A stretch of DNA of 64,000 nt from CAYSWV01 sp964434865 (GTDB lineage: Bacteria > Cyanobacteriota > Cyanobacteriia > Thermostichales > Thermostichaceae). A model generated the notes under the pieces. The model worked only from the letters and a program-made list of their open reading frames with translations, was not told the DNA's origin and did no database searches. Shown piece by piece: positions 24,651 to 34,547 of the stretch (the first letter of the stretch is position 1; the number at the start of each line of letters is the position of its first letter). A program made the position numbers and the translations under genes. The DNA is taken from NCBI GenBank assembly GCA_964434865.1, contig CAYSWV010000025.1:1-64000 (forward strand), in the 5' to 3' direction.

Positions 24651-26588
24651 CTAACGGAGATAGGTGTATGACAGTAGCATGCCTTCAAAATGAGACTGAA
24701 GTAAGCGAGCTTCACTCAATGAGATCCGGCGCTGCTGTAAAGCTGTTTCAGTAGCATGGTGAATACTTTCAATTAGATCTTCACTGTCATACTGAACATA
24801 CTTCAATACTTCACTCACTGTATCACCCTTGATCACCTGTGTCACCCGATATCCCCCGTCTTGCAGTTGTATGTGAACAGCATTAGTATCTCCAAAGAGA
24901 TTGTGTAAATCACCCAAGATTTCTTGGTAAGCTCCTCCCAGAAAAATACCCAAGAGATAGGGCTGATCATTGGGTTCATGTAGGGGTAAGACCGAGGCAA
25001 TTTTGCCCTCATCATCAAAGAAACGATTGATCTTGCCATCGCTGTCACATGTCAGATCTGCCAGGGTTCCCCAGAAACGAGGTTCTTCCAGATGACGATG
25101 AATAGGCATCACAGGAAAAACCTGATCAATAGCCCAGCTATCTGGCACTGACTGGAATAGGGAAAAGTTGCAGTAGTAGGTGCTGGCTAGAAGCTCATCT
25201 AAATCAGCCAAACCAATATGATCACGACCGGTAACCTGCATTTGCTCGTAGGCTAAGTTGCAAATTTTGTCACAACAGTTCCAGTAGAGACGCTCCACTT
25301 GAGCACGTTCCTGCAAACTGAGGTGACCATCTGTAAACAATCTCAAGGCCTGATCTTTCAAGTCATGAGCTTGTCGATAATTTGCAATTAAGGTGTCTGG
25401 GTCAATTTCAAAATATAGGTTATTGAGATGATGAACAACAGGAGCATCGACATCTGAAACTGTGGGTAGTGATCCTAGAGTATTGGTCGCAGAACTGAGC
25501 ACATCCATCACTAGTACTGACTGGTGAGACATGATGGCTCGCCCACTTTCTGTCACCAGGACCGGTGGAGCAACATTGTAGTCTTTGCAGGTGGTAAATA
25601 CTGTTTGAACTACCGTTGCAGCATAGTCTTCTAAACTGTAAGCCTGTGATGTGTGAGCCGTTGATTGAGAGCCATCATAGTCAATCCCCAATCCACCCCC
25701 AATATCGAGATATCCCATGGGAGCTCCTAGGCGAGACAGTTCTACATAGAGCTGACTAGCTTCACGGACGGCTCGACCATGTACACTAACTGTTGAAATC
25801 TGGGAGCCAATGTGATAATGCAATAACTGCAGACAATCTAACATCTCAGCATTTTGCAACAGGGTAATGGCTTCTAAAATTTGATTGGCCGTTAATCCAA
25901 ATTTGGCTTTATCGCCTGTAGAAGTGCCCCAACGCCCCATACCTTGTGAGGCTAGCTTGGCTCTGATCCCCAGGATAGGTGCAATCCCCAATTGTTTGGC
26001 AATCTGGATCACTAGAGTCAATTCATGGATCTGTTCAACCACAATGATGGGTGTTTGACCTAATCGCTGAGCTAGCAGAGCGGTTTCGATATACTCCCGA
26101 TCTTTGTAACCATTACAAATCAGTAGGGCACCCGGTGTATTCAGGTTGGCCAGACAAACAAGTAATTCAGGTTTTGAACCTGCTTCTAACCCAAAGTGAT
26201 ACGGACGACCATGGGCCACCACTTCTTCAACTAGATGGCGTTGCTGATTCACTTTGACTGGGTAAACCCCACGATAAACACTAGGGTACCCAAACTGTTC
26301 AATGGCTTGATTGAAACTTTCACAAACTAATCGGATCCGATCAGCAACAATATCAGGAAACCGAATTAGCAAGGGTAGCTGCAGGCCTCGGGCTTGAAGA
26401 TCGGCAACCAGATGGTACAAGTCGATTCCTGCTAGCGATGAATCTAGTGACTTCAATTGTTGACCAAGTGGTGTTACTTCAACATGCCCTGCAGCATTGA
26501 TATGAAAGTAAGAAGCACCCCAACCCGTGATCCGATAGAGTGTTTCACTATCTTGCACAGTCCAGGGAGAACGAGTTAACGTCGGCAT
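24651..26588 (-). CDS. speA: Biosynthetic arginine decarboxylase
   Basis: 645 residues, PLP-dependent enzyme making agmatine from arginine for polyamine synthesis. Visible: GVYPVKVNQQRHLVEEV (the Lys forming the internal aldimine), LLICNGYKDREYI, FGLTANQILEAI, LQLLHYHIGSQ, LDIGGGLGIDYDGS for phosphate binding, and VTESGRAIMSHQ. Length fits the family. The ATG at 26588 (MPTLTRSPWTVQDSE) is preferred: GGGGGT lies six bases upstream and homologues begin near WTVEDS; the frame extends 19 codons further. Confidence 0.96.
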   Translation of the reverse strand: MPTLTRSPWTVQDSETLYRITGWGASYFHINAAGHVEVTPLGQQLKSLDSSLAGIDLYHLVADLQARGLQLPLLIRFPDIVADRIRLVCESFNQAIEQFGYPSVYRGVYPVKVNQQRHLVEEVVAHGRPYHFGLEAGSKPELLVCLANLNTPGALLICNGYKDREYIETALLAQRLGQTPIIVVEQIHELTLVIQIAKQLGIAPILGIRAKLASQGMGRWGTSTGDKAKFGLTANQILEAITLLQNAEMLDCLQLLHYHIGSQISTVSVHGRAVREASQLYVELSRLGAPMGYLDIGGGLGIDYDGSQSTAHTSQAYSLEDYAATVVQTVFTTCKDYNVAPPVLVTESGRAIMSHQSVLVMDVLSSATNTLGSLPTVSDVDAPVVHHLNNLYFEIDPDTLIANYRQAHDLKDQALRLFTDGHLSLQERAQVERLYWNCCDKICNLAYEQMQVTGRDHIGLADLDELLASTYYCNFSLFQSVPDSWAIDQVFPVMPIHRHLEEPRFWGTLADLTCDSDGKINRFFDDEGKIASVLPLHEPNDQPYLLGIFLGGAYQEILGDLHNLFGDTNAVHIQLQDGGYRVTQVIKGDTVSEVLKYVQYDSEDLIESIHHATETALQQRRISLSEARLLQSHFEGMLLSYTYLR

Positions 26589-26645
26589 AGGACACCCCCA
26601 GATGATACGGATAGGCGCGGGGTACGGCCCGCAGGTTACACGCAC

Positions 26646-26970
26646 AGATTAAATAATCTACAATCCCTCTTAGGTGAATGTCAAGATTTACTCATCACAT
26701 TAACACTCTGATAGCCAAGTATCCAAAGCAAGTATCCAACATCAATTGAGGAGGTAAAATCCCACTGTAGTTACTTTATCAGGGTACCATCTTCTGAAAG
26801 CAAAATCCCCCAGATCGGCTCCTTTTCGACCTTACTCAATCTCAAGCTACTTCTAAAGTCCACGATATCCTACAGTCTGGACGACGTCTTTCACACCATT
26901 TGAGTACTAAAACAAACAGCTGTGACTGCTTTTGATTAAGGTCGAATTCTAACTTTCAACAGACGTGCCC
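26646..26970. other. Intergenic region
   Basis: 325 bases between speA and a glyoxalase-like gene, both minus strand. It contains an 11-bp direct repeat CAAGTATCCAA (26716-26726, 26729-26739). No gene or structured RNA was recognised. Confidence 0.5.
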
Positions 26971-27360
26971 TTACTGTACCGGAGTACATAGCTCTACTAG
27001 CGTTCCATCTGGACATCTAAGATAGGAGACAACTTGCCCCCAAGGTTTAGAGGTTGGCTTTTGAAGCTCGCTAGCACCTGCCTCTATTGCTCTTTGATGA
27101 TCCTGATCTACTGAATGCGTGACTAAGGCTATTTCAATACCTAGTGGCTGATCTGTTTTGTCTCCTGCAATATAACCCCCTCCTAAATTAGTGGATCCTA
27201 GAGAATGAGCAGCAAAGGCCAACGTGGTCTCACCGGTCTCTAGTTCGCCATAGAGGCCAGACTCGTGAACAAATTTTCGTGTCAATCCAAATGCTTCTTC
27301 AAAAAAACTAAGCGAATTATTCACATCTGATACATAAATAATGGTGTAGCCAAATTTCAT
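26971..27360 (-). CDS. VOC family (glyoxalase/bleomycin resistance) protein
   Basis: 129 residues with the paired beta-alpha-beta modules of vicinal-oxygen-chelate proteins: GYTIIYVSDVNNSLSFFEEA, the strand ETTLAFAAHS, and the second module EIALVTHSVDQDHQRAIEAG ending YLRCPDGTLVELC with the metal-ligand Glu. AGGTGA precedes the ATG. Substrate unknown: the family includes dioxygenases, glyoxalases and antibiotic-binding proteins. Confidence 0.86.
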   Translation of the reverse strand: MKFGYTIIYVSDVNNSLSFFEEAFGLTRKFVHESGLYGELETGETTLAFAAHSLGSTNLGGGYIAGDKTDQPLGIEIALVTHSVDQDHQRAIEAGASELQKPTSKPWGQVVSYLRCPDGTLVELCTPVQ

Positions 27361-27433
27361 CTGATTTCACCTATTGATGTCACCTACTGAGTAGTTCATT
27401 AAAGATGCCTGGTATTTCCAGTGAAATGTCCCA

Positions 27434-27784
27434 CTACAGCACCTCTTCAAAAATGGTTGTGTACTGTCGCTCAGATCCACAGTATAAGCATTTCGACTGG
27501 CGTTTATTCAAGGTTCTACCACATTGTTGACATTTGAAAACACGGGTTTGAATTTTACCATCAGCCTGACCATCAATCAAGTCTAACTCCCGAACACGAG
27601 CGATTAGATCTTCCTCGGTTTTACCAGTAGTCTCTTGAATAAAGGACCAAAGGGCCATGTTAATCAGTACGAGCCGATCTAGCTTGAGCCTTAGCTCATC
27701 AACTTGAGATCCTGTCTCAAGACCGGTTTGACGCAGACCCCGATCATCAGATCGATTCTGGTGCAGGTTATGATTACCCAACAT
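27434..27784 (-). CDS. Hypothetical protein with C-terminal zinc ribbon
   Basis: 116 residues. A central helix (VDELRLKLDRLVLINMALWS) is followed by TGKTEEDLIARVRELDL, and the C-terminus has CQQCGRTLNKRQSKCLYCGS, a two-knuckle zinc ribbon. This combination is seen in small cyanobacterial proteins of unknown function. The ATG at 27784 has no clear Shine-Dalgarno sequence. Confidence 0.68.
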   Translation of the reverse strand: MLGNHNLHQNRSDDRGLRQTGLETGSQVDELRLKLDRLVLINMALWSFIQETTGKTEEDLIARVRELDLIDGQADGKIQTRVFKCQQCGRTLNKRQSKCLYCGSERQYTTIFEEVL

Positions 27785-27833
27785 AAGCAACTAGTCTAAA
27801 ACTCATCAACTAGTTAACTTTACCACTTCTGAA

Positions 27834-28133
27834 TTAGGCTGAGTCTTGATCCGTTACTGATGCTACCGGTTCGGGTGTTTCAAGTTCAGTAGATAGTGGC
27901 GGATACTTCGCGATACCTAAGATCCAGAGTGTATGAAGACCTAAGCTGAGGCCCCACCATCCTAACATTGGGATCAGCCAGGACCACTCAGCCCGAAAAA
28001 GTAGATAGAAGAATGTTAACCCTGTCGACGTCGTTAGATAGACGGCAATGTGAAAAGCCAGAGAGTAGCGGTCATCAAGCTTACGAAATTCTGGATCTTG
28101 GCGGGTAGGTTTACGGGGCCAGCGAGGAGGCAT
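27834..28133 (-). CDS. 2TM-domain small membrane protein
   Basis: 99 residues. Two hydrophobic helices (FHIAVYLTTSTGLTFFYLLF and LIPMLGWWGLSLGLHTLWIL) joined by a short RAEW loop match the 2TM domain (PF13239) fold. The N-terminus is basic (PPRWPRKPTRQDPEFRKLDD), the C-terminus acidic. Start taken as the ATG at 28133; the frame extends to a TTG at 28181. Confidence 0.72.
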   Translation of the reverse strand: MPPRWPRKPTRQDPEFRKLDDRYSLAFHIAVYLTTSTGLTFFYLLFRAEWSWLIPMLGWWGLSLGLHTLWILGIAKYPPLSTELETPEPVASVTDQDSA

Positions 28134-28242
28134 ACAGTCATCAACCAAACGACTGCAACAGTCTATCGAATTACATTGCAAATGTCACAAAACTTGATAT
28201 TAAGGTAGATGCTGAGATGCGGTCAAGGGTGCTGTTGAATCT

Positions 28243-29094
28243 CTATATCTCAACTCTATTTTTACCGTTTCGTTTGGCCTTGTACAAGGCTGCATCAGCT
28301 TGGATAATTAAGCATCTGGAGGTATTGGTAGACTGATCAACTTGACTGACACCAATGCTAACGGTTACTGAAAAGGGGTCAAACTGGAGTTGGGCAATTG
28401 TTTGACGTATGCGCTCAGCAACTTTAACTGCGAGTTGGAGCGGAGTCTGAGGCATAATGATCACCAATTCTTCCCCACCATAGCGAGCCACAAAATCCAT
28501 TTCTCGGACGGTGTGGTTAAGTGTACTACCAATTTGCTTCAAGACCTGATCACCTATGGTGTGTCCAAACGTATCATTAATCGTCTTGAAATTATCAAGA
28601 TCGATCATCAGAAGGCACAGCGGGGTCTGGTTACGGTTTGCTACTTCTATTTCTTTTTTTAGGACTACGTCAAATACTTCTCTGGTATAAAGCCCCGTTA
28701 ACTCGTCTCGGATCGTTGTTTGGGCAATAAAGGCACTTTTGCGTTCTTCAATAATCTTAGGATCAGACAACTTGGGATTGATATTGGAGAGATAGTCTAG
28801 GGTAGCTACTGAGATGCCCACATCACGTTTGAGACTGTGTTTTAGGTGTTTTAAATGAAGGAGAATTTCATGCCATAACTCCCTAGCTTCTGTTTCTTCG
28901 TAGATTTCATGCGTTAAAGACAACAGGATTCTGGTATGGAGATGGTCTGGAAACTTACCTTCATAGCATTTTTTGACTTCAGGATCACTAATAATAGATT
29001 TAATGATTGATAATGAGAGTGAGCTATCATCAAGCTCCACCATATCTTCAATTTGATGCTCATTGTCTTGCTGCAAGTTCTCTTTCCAGGCCAT
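28243..29094 (-). CDS. Diguanylate cyclase (GGDEF)
   Basis: 283 residues. The C-terminal GGDEF domain (about 125-283) has RDELTGLYTREVF, DLDNFKTINDTFGHTIGD and the active-site RYGGEELVIIMP, with an I-site RxxD (REMD) five residues before GGEEL, so product inhibition by c-di-GMP is expected. The N-terminal 120 residues are helical with no recognised sensor. It makes c-di-GMP from two GTP. Confidence 0.92.
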   Translation of the reverse strand: MAWKENLQQDNEHQIEDMVELDDSSLSLSIIKSIISDPEVKKCYEGKFPDHLHTRILLSLTHEIYEETEARELWHEILLHLKHLKHSLKRDVGISVATLDYLSNINPKLSDPKIIEERKSAFIAQTTIRDELTGLYTREVFDVVLKKEIEVANRNQTPLCLLMIDLDNFKTINDTFGHTIGDQVLKQIGSTLNHTVREMDFVARYGGEELVIIMPQTPLQLAVKVAERIRQTIAQLQFDPFSVTVSIGVSQVDQSTNTSRCLIIQADAALYKAKRNGKNRVEI

Positions 29095-29520
29095 CTTTGA
29101 GGATGAATCATGAATAATAATCGATGTTTAGATTATAACTTACTTAGAAGTTAGTGAAAGCTTGTTTTAATTCTTGTAACTTGCTGCTTAAAGTGATGGC
29201 AGGGATTTAAAGCCGTTCTATCCCCTCTATAAGATATGTCAATATGAAGCAGAAAGTAGATCTTCAAAGGGGCTGAAGTCAAAGGAGTTTCTCTGGAGGG
29301 CAGCGCTGAAAAGATTCATCGGTATCTTTCAGTATAACCTGCTTAACCTTTGAACTTTTGCCCTACTGATGGATAGTGATAGAATTGCTTGAGAAGGGCA
29401 TTGCTTGACCAGTTGGTTTAGCGCTTACAAGCAGAATAGCCGTGACAGAGCGATTTAGAGGTAAGGTTGGAGGTTAAGGTGCAAGCTAAGTCATCACCTG
29501 CACCCTAAGTCCTGAAGCTG
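29095..29520. other. Intergenic region
   Basis: 426 bases between the diguanylate cyclase and tldD. I find no frame with family features, no structured RNA and no clear terminator. Confidence 0.5.
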
Positions 29521-30906
29521 CTACTGTTGACCTCCTAAAATGGCTTTACAGCGAATATAGGGACCTCCTGCATCAACTTTAGCGGGCTGGCCTTTACCAC
29601 AATGCCCTGATCCAAGATCCCAAACGAAATCACGGGATACCGCATCCACTGTCTGCAATACATCAAAGGCATTCCCGGTAATTGTAACTCCCCGAACTAA
29701 GTCGGCTATTTTCCCATCTTTGATTCGATAAGCCCGCTCGACGGCAAACATAAATTCGCCTGTGGCATCAGCTTGACCGTTGCGTGCTCCATCTAGGAAA
29801 AACCCATTGGGAGTGGTGGCAATAATTTCTTCAAGTGATAACTCACCGGGTTCAAGATAAGTATTGCGCATCCGAATTAGGGGTTGATCGGCATACTCCC
29901 AAGCTCGGGCGTTACCTGTGGGAGTCACACCAAAGTGAGCGGCTGTTTCTCGATTGTGCAGATAGTTCTTGAGAATACCATTTTGAATAATGGTCGTTTT
30001 TTGGGTTGGAACACCTTCATCATCCACAGGAATAGAACCGCCAGCTCCACCATGAAACTCTGAATACCCAGAATCACATAGAGTGACCCGATCACTAGCA
30101 ACCCGATGCCCTAGCTTCCCCGCAGCAATGGATCCAGCTAAGACAAAATCAGCTTCAACTGTATGTCCAATGGCTTCATGCACCAATAGTCCTACAATTG
30201 AAGGCGATAAGATCACCGTACTACGTCCACCTTCAGGGTAACTAGCGGTTAGTAAATCAATAGCTGTACTCGATGCTTTAGCTGCCATCTGTTTTGGATC
30301 GAGTCTGAAGAGGCAATTCCACCCGCCTGTGACACCAATGGACTCTGAACCTGAGCTGAGCTGACCCGCTTGTTCAGCAATGGAATGGATTCGAAGTTCA
30401 GGCCGTACCAGTTTAAAGCCAACATTGGCACCATCTGTCGTTACAATAGCCTTTTCTTCATAAATCTCATTGTAAGTACAGGTGGCTGATGTGATTTGTG
30501 GAGAGGCGGCTCGTGCCTGAGCTTCTGTATCCAGGGTGAGTTGAATTTTTTCTTCAAGTGTACGATTAAGAACCTCTTCAACACCGGGCTCTGAAAAATC
30601 TCCACTGGCCAGATCAACATTTGGCAAGGTGTCTATCTTATGATGGCGATGAGAGGCACTAGCTAACGCTGCTTGGCGAGCATCTGCAATTCCACGTCGG
30701 ATCGCATCAGGTGAGTCACTGCCTGTTGAGGCAAAGCCCCAGGTCCCTCCTTCCAAAACCCGAATGCCAATGCCACTACGCCGCCGCACACTCGATCGCT
30801 CAATTTTGCCCTTTTCGGCTGTGATGCTGCGGAAAACTTTGCCATGGTAGCGTAATTCCACAAAGCCATCATAATTTTGAATGATATCCTGTAGCAGTTG
30901 TCGCAT
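29521..30906 (-). CDS. tldD: Metalloprotease TldD
   Basis: 461 residues. Catalytic zinc motif HEAIGHTVEADFVL (the HExxxH of TldD) is present with the downstream Cys/Gly-rich region GSGHCGKG. TldD works with TldE to degrade unfolded peptides and mature peptide natural products. Start at ATG 30906 (MRQLLQD); the frame reaches a TTG two codons before. No TldE gene is adjacent in this window. Confidence 0.93.
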   Translation of the reverse strand: MRQLLQDIIQNYDGFVELRYHGKVFRSITAEKGKIERSSVRRRSGIGIRVLEGGTWGFASTGSDSPDAIRRGIADARQAALASASHRHHKIDTLPNVDLASGDFSEPGVEEVLNRTLEEKIQLTLDTEAQARAASPQITSATCTYNEIYEEKAIVTTDGANVGFKLVRPELRIHSIAEQAGQLSSGSESIGVTGGWNCLFRLDPKQMAAKASSTAIDLLTASYPEGGRSTVILSPSIVGLLVHEAIGHTVEADFVLAGSIAAGKLGHRVASDRVTLCDSGYSEFHGGAGGSIPVDDEGVPTQKTTIIQNGILKNYLHNRETAAHFGVTPTGNARAWEYADQPLIRMRNTYLEPGELSLEEIIATTPNGFFLDGARNGQADATGEFMFAVERAYRIKDGKIADLVRGVTITGNAFDVLQTVDAVSRDFVWDLGSGHCGKGQPAKVDAGGPYIRCKAILGGQQ

Positions 30907-31036
30907 AGTCAAGTCTGCATCTTAGTGTTGTTCTTCTAGGGTAACCGAAGATCTTGTTTGTCATAAATCATGGCTTTTAAATCAAGGCTTTATGGTTAAG
31001 TCAAGGCTTTATAGGTCTATCTCTGGGTGAGTGCTA

Positions 31037-31147
31037 ATGCTAACTGGAACTGATCTCATTGATCCGAACCCTGTACTGATTGCAAGCTTACTGGGATGGG
31101 TTCTCTTGAGCTTAACCCTTTTGTCTATTGTGGCTAACTCAGATTAG
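31037..31147 (+). CDS. Possible small single-span membrane protein (36 aa)
   Basis: An ATG frame of 36 residues ends in TAG, with one hydrophobic helix (PVLIASLLGWVLLSLTLLSI) and a GGGTGAG a few bases upstream. Small single-span subunits are common in cyanobacterial photosynthetic complexes, but this sequence matches none that I recognise, so it may be chance. Confidence 0.3.
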   Translation: MLTGTDLIDPNPVLIASLLGWVLLSLTLLSIVANSD

Positions 31148-31193
31148 TGATGAACTAATTGTAATGGTTTTGGGTAATGGCTTAGGGGAGGTC

Positions 31194-31670
31194 ATGAATC
31201 ATCTCAAACAGATCGCAAGTTTCTTGAGGCAACGCAGCCGAAATACAGCATTCTTGGAATCTCTGGAATGGTTTGAAGGGTTTATTTCAAAAATCTTATC
31301 CATTGCCATGATCATTCTGATCATAGCCATCCTGATTGATCTGATTCAGTTTTTGATCCATGGTTTATGGTCAGGGTCCAATTTTCTGGGTGCAACCCTA
31401 ACTGAAATGTTTGGGGCCTTTCTCAGTGTGTTAATTGCTTTAGAACTATTGGAAAATATTACAGCCTATTTGCAAAAGCAATACTTTCAGATTGAACTCG
31501 TCATTGTGACGTCTCTGATTGCCGTGGCCCGAAAACTGGTTATTTTAGAACTGGATAAAGTGGAAGGTATTGAACTGATTGGCTTGTCCCTATCCATCTT
31601 GGCATTATCCATAAGCTACTGGATTGTACGTAAAACCAATGACCTCAACGATACTCCACTTGATAAATAA
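31194..31670 (+). CDS. PsiE family (phosphate-starvation-inducible) membrane protein
   Basis: 158 residues with four hydrophobic helices: ISKILSIAMIILIIAILIDL, LGATLTEMFGAFLSVLIALE, VIVTSLIAVARKLVIL and IGLSLSILALSISYWIV. LLENITAYLQK and IAVARKL are typical PsiE (PF06146) motifs. Role unknown. Start uncertain: GGGGAGG lies very close (2 nt) before this ATG; an ATG at 31164 is an alternative. Confidence 0.82.
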   Translation: MNHLKQIASFLRQRSRNTAFLESLEWFEGFISKILSIAMIILIIAILIDLIQFLIHGLWSGSNFLGATLTEMFGAFLSVLIALELLENITAYLQKQYFQIELVIVTSLIAVARKLVILELDKVEGIELIGLSLSILALSISYWIVRKTNDLNDTPLDK

Positions 31671-31704
31671 ACTTGTTCCACTTGCATGATTAGGATTCTC
31701 TAGC

Positions 31705-33144
31705 ATGGCTGTTTCTAACTCTGCGGATTCCACCGTCATTCTTTGGCATCGTCGAGATCTACGATTACATGACAATGCTGCTCTGCAAGATGCTGTTGCA
31801 CGAAAAGCGTGTGTTGTCCCTATTTTTATTATCGATCCTCTGATTCTCTCTCGTGAGGATACGGCCCCTGCTCGTGTCAGCTACTTGCTGGAGGCGCTCA
31901 GGGTATTACAAGAACGCTATGCTCAAGTCGGAGGATCCCTCATTATTCGCCAGGGCAATCCGGTCACGGTTTTACCTCAGTTAGCGCAAGAAACACAGGC
32001 CAGCTTAGTTGTATGGAATCAAGATATTGAACCTTATGCGAGCCAACGGGATCAAGCCGTAGAAGCAGCTTTAGTTGAAGTGGGGATATCAGTTTTAACG
32101 TATCAAGATATGTTGTTGCATAGACCCGGGGAAATCTTGACTCAAAATGGCGATATTTACTCGGTCTACACTCCGTTTTGGCGTAACTGGAGCACAATGA
32201 CGAAGCCAGCTCCTTTTGAAACTCCAACGCAAGTCCAAGCTCCTGATTCATCTATTGACTCATTGCCTATCCCCACCCTAGAAGACTTAAATTTCAGTTG
32301 TGATCAGGCGTTACCGGCAGCTGGCGAACAAGTGGCTTTAGACCTCCTTGATCACTTTTGTGCGGGTCAAGCGATCTTTGAGTATTCAGAACAACGCAAC
32401 TTCCCAGCTCAACCTGGAACCTCCCAACTGAGTCCGCATTTACGATGGGGTACTTTGGGGATCCGGCAGGTGTGGCAGGCTACCTTAGAGGCCGAGGCGC
32501 AAGTTCGCAGTGATGAAGCGGCTGACAGTTTAACGACTTGGCGGCAGGAAATTGCTTGGCGGGAGTTTTATAAACATGTCTTGGCTGCCTGGCCACGCTT
32601 AGAAACTCAGGCTTATCGTTCCAAGTATGATGATCTAGAATGGGATAACAACCCTGATCATTTTGAAGCTTGGTGTGCTGGCCTTACTGGCTACCCGATT
32701 GTAGATGCGGCTATGCGACAGTTAAACCAGACTGGTTGGATGCACAATCGCTGTCGGATGATCGTGGCTAGCTTTTTAACCAAAGATCTGTTGATTGACT
32801 GGCGTTGGGGTGAACGCTACTTTATGCAAAAACTGGTTGATGGTGATCTGGCTGCCAATAATGGTGGGTGGCAATGGAGTGCAGGTGTTGGTACCGATCC
32901 TAAGCCTTTGCGTATTTTCAATCCTTCCACTCAAGCTGCCAAATTTGATCCTGAAGGAGAGTATATTCGCACTTATGTTCCTGAGCTTTCAGGTGTAGAT
33001 ACCCCTGCTTTACTCGATGTCAGCACTTCAAAATCTGGAAAATGGGCCTTGGCTGAGCGGAAATCCTGTGGCTATCCAGCCCCGATTGTTGATCATAAGC
33101 AGCAACAAAATGAGTTCAAACAACGTTATCAAGCTTGTCAATAA
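31705..33144 (+). CDS. phrA: Deoxyribodipyrimidine photolyase (class I CPD)
   Basis: 479 residues. The N-terminal alpha/beta domain (ILWHRRDLRLHDNAAL) binds an antenna, and the C-terminal helical domain holds the FAD and DNA-binding region: WREFYKHVLAAWP, MRQLNQTGWMHNRCRMIVAS, WRWGERYFMQKLVDGDLAAN and NGGWQWSAGVGTDPKPLRIF. Tryptophans of the electron-transfer chain lie in WMHNRCR and NNGGWQW. It repairs cyclobutane pyrimidine dimers using blue light. A CRY-DASH paralogue lies at 46682. Confidence 0.95.
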   Translation: MAVSNSADSTVILWHRRDLRLHDNAALQDAVARKACVVPIFIIDPLILSREDTAPARVSYLLEALRVLQERYAQVGGSLIIRQGNPVTVLPQLAQETQASLVVWNQDIEPYASQRDQAVEAALVEVGISVLTYQDMLLHRPGEILTQNGDIYSVYTPFWRNWSTMTKPAPFETPTQVQAPDSSIDSLPIPTLEDLNFSCDQALPAAGEQVALDLLDHFCAGQAIFEYSEQRNFPAQPGTSQLSPHLRWGTLGIRQVWQATLEAEAQVRSDEAADSLTTWRQEIAWREFYKHVLAAWPRLETQAYRSKYDDLEWDNNPDHFEAWCAGLTGYPIVDAAMRQLNQTGWMHNRCRMIVASFLTKDLLIDWRWGERYFMQKLVDGDLAANNGGWQWSAGVGTDPKPLRIFNPSTQAAKFDPEGEYIRTYVPELSGVDTPALLDVSTSKSGKWALAERKSCGYPAPIVDHKQQQNEFKQRYQACQ

Positions 33145-33483
33145 TTCGATAGACTAGTTCGTAATTCTTCTAGTGATTAGTATGCATATACGGATTAGAC
33201 TACGAAGATCTTAGTGAACCTGATCATCAACAGATGAGTTTAGAAGAAGCACAAGAGATACTAACGTCTTGTCAGCCTAAAACATTAAAACAGTAACTAC
33301 TCAATCTGAAGCTGAAGCAGTTAAACAGTTACTAGAAGATGTTGAGGTTCAGGTTATCATTTGGCGATCCTAGTCTTAAACCTCGCTTGATCCAAGTTAT
33401 GGTGCGAATCAGTTATAGTGCAGATAAGTCAATTGTATTCCTAATAGTGTGACTCATTGCTCTATCGTTTCCCATGGGTATCT
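33145..33483. other. Spacer with a decayed ORF
   Basis: One frame reads LDYEDLSEPDHQQMSLEEAQ and stops, another continues TTQSEAEAVKQLLEDVEVQV and stops. The amino acid composition looks coding, so this may be a frameshifted remnant, but I do not recognise a family. Confidence 0.3.
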
Positions 33484-34512
33484 ATGTCTTTAAAGTCAGC
33501 TATTTTATTTAATGGTGCTGCTGCCCACATTGCTCAAGAAGTTGGGATGTTAGATCTCTTGCTTGGTCATGTTCCAGGTGTTCCAGGTGTAGGCCTCAAT
33601 ATTCAGGAAGATGTCCAGTTTATTGGGGGGCTGAGTTCGGGAGCACTCATGACTTTTGTCGTCAATGCAGCTTTTTGTGAAGATCCTATTTTGTCATGGG
33701 ATGAATTCAAAGATACTATCCTTTTTCCTTTAACAACAGAACAGGTTTATACAGGGGAAACTTTACCGCTCGATACAACACCGCTTGAGGCTCTCCTAAC
33801 AGAAATCACAAAAAAAGTTAATTATCATACCCTTCAAGATTTGCCTTTTGATAGTGCTATTTTGACATTAGCAATACGAAATACTAGAACTGTCTGGCTT
33901 ACGAATATTGCAAGAGTTGCTGATAAACTTCCCAGAACTATACTTCATGTTTATGAGAGTATTAGAAAACATCAGCTCAATCTGGAGTTGGTCTCTGCCC
34001 TGATGTCTTCTACAGCTATTCCAATCGTCTTCCCACCCCACAAACTCTTCTATAGAGAAAGCAGGGCTAGTCATCCTATTAGACGAATCAACCACCAACC
34101 TGCCTATTTTTGGGACGGGGGAACCTTAGGAGTCTTCAATCGCTTCCAAGAGTTTTTCAAGGTATATAATCAAAAATTTGATAAGATTTTCTTTATTTCT
34201 CCAAACTTTACGAGCAGCGAAGAAGAGGCCTATAAACTGATTGATGAAAAACACCCAATATTTGAAACTGAAACTATTGACTCTCAATTCATTGTATACC
34301 AACCTACACAGGAATTTCTTCAGCAACTCAAAGAATATAATGCAGATGGCCATCTAGCTAATGAGATTTTTGTCAGTAGGCCAGATGTTACTGGTTATAA
34401 TCCGCTCGACTTTGATCAAGAGAAAGATCAGTATGATGACACCATTCGTTGGGGACAAAACCACTCCAATCAGATCGCAATCAACCTTAACAATATTGAT
34501 GATCTTGATTAA
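33484..34512 (+). CDS. Patatin-like phospholipase family protein
   Basis: 342 residues. The nucleophile elbow GLSSGALMTF and the DGG box FWDGGTLGVF support a Ser-Asp patatin dyad. The first glycine-rich loop is poor (ILFNGAAAHIAQEVG), so this is a divergent patatin. Start taken as ATG 33484; a GTG/TTG start nearby is possible because no strong ribosome site is seen. Confidence 0.75.
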   Translation: MSLKSAILFNGAAAHIAQEVGMLDLLLGHVPGVPGVGLNIQEDVQFIGGLSSGALMTFVVNAAFCEDPILSWDEFKDTILFPLTTEQVYTGETLPLDTTPLEALLTEITKKVNYHTLQDLPFDSAILTLAIRNTRTVWLTNIARVADKLPRTILHVYESIRKHQLNLELVSALMSSTAIPIVFPPHKLFYRESRASHPIRRINHQPAYFWDGGTLGVFNRFQEFFKVYNQKFDKIFFISPNFTSSEEEAYKLIDEKHPIFETETIDSQFIVYQPTQEFLQQLKEYNADGHLANEIFVSRPDVTGYNPLDFDQEKDQYDDTIRWGQNHSNQIAINLNNIDDLD

Positions 34513-34547
34513 TGACCTAAGGGTTTGAAGCCAAAAGGATCTAGCTC

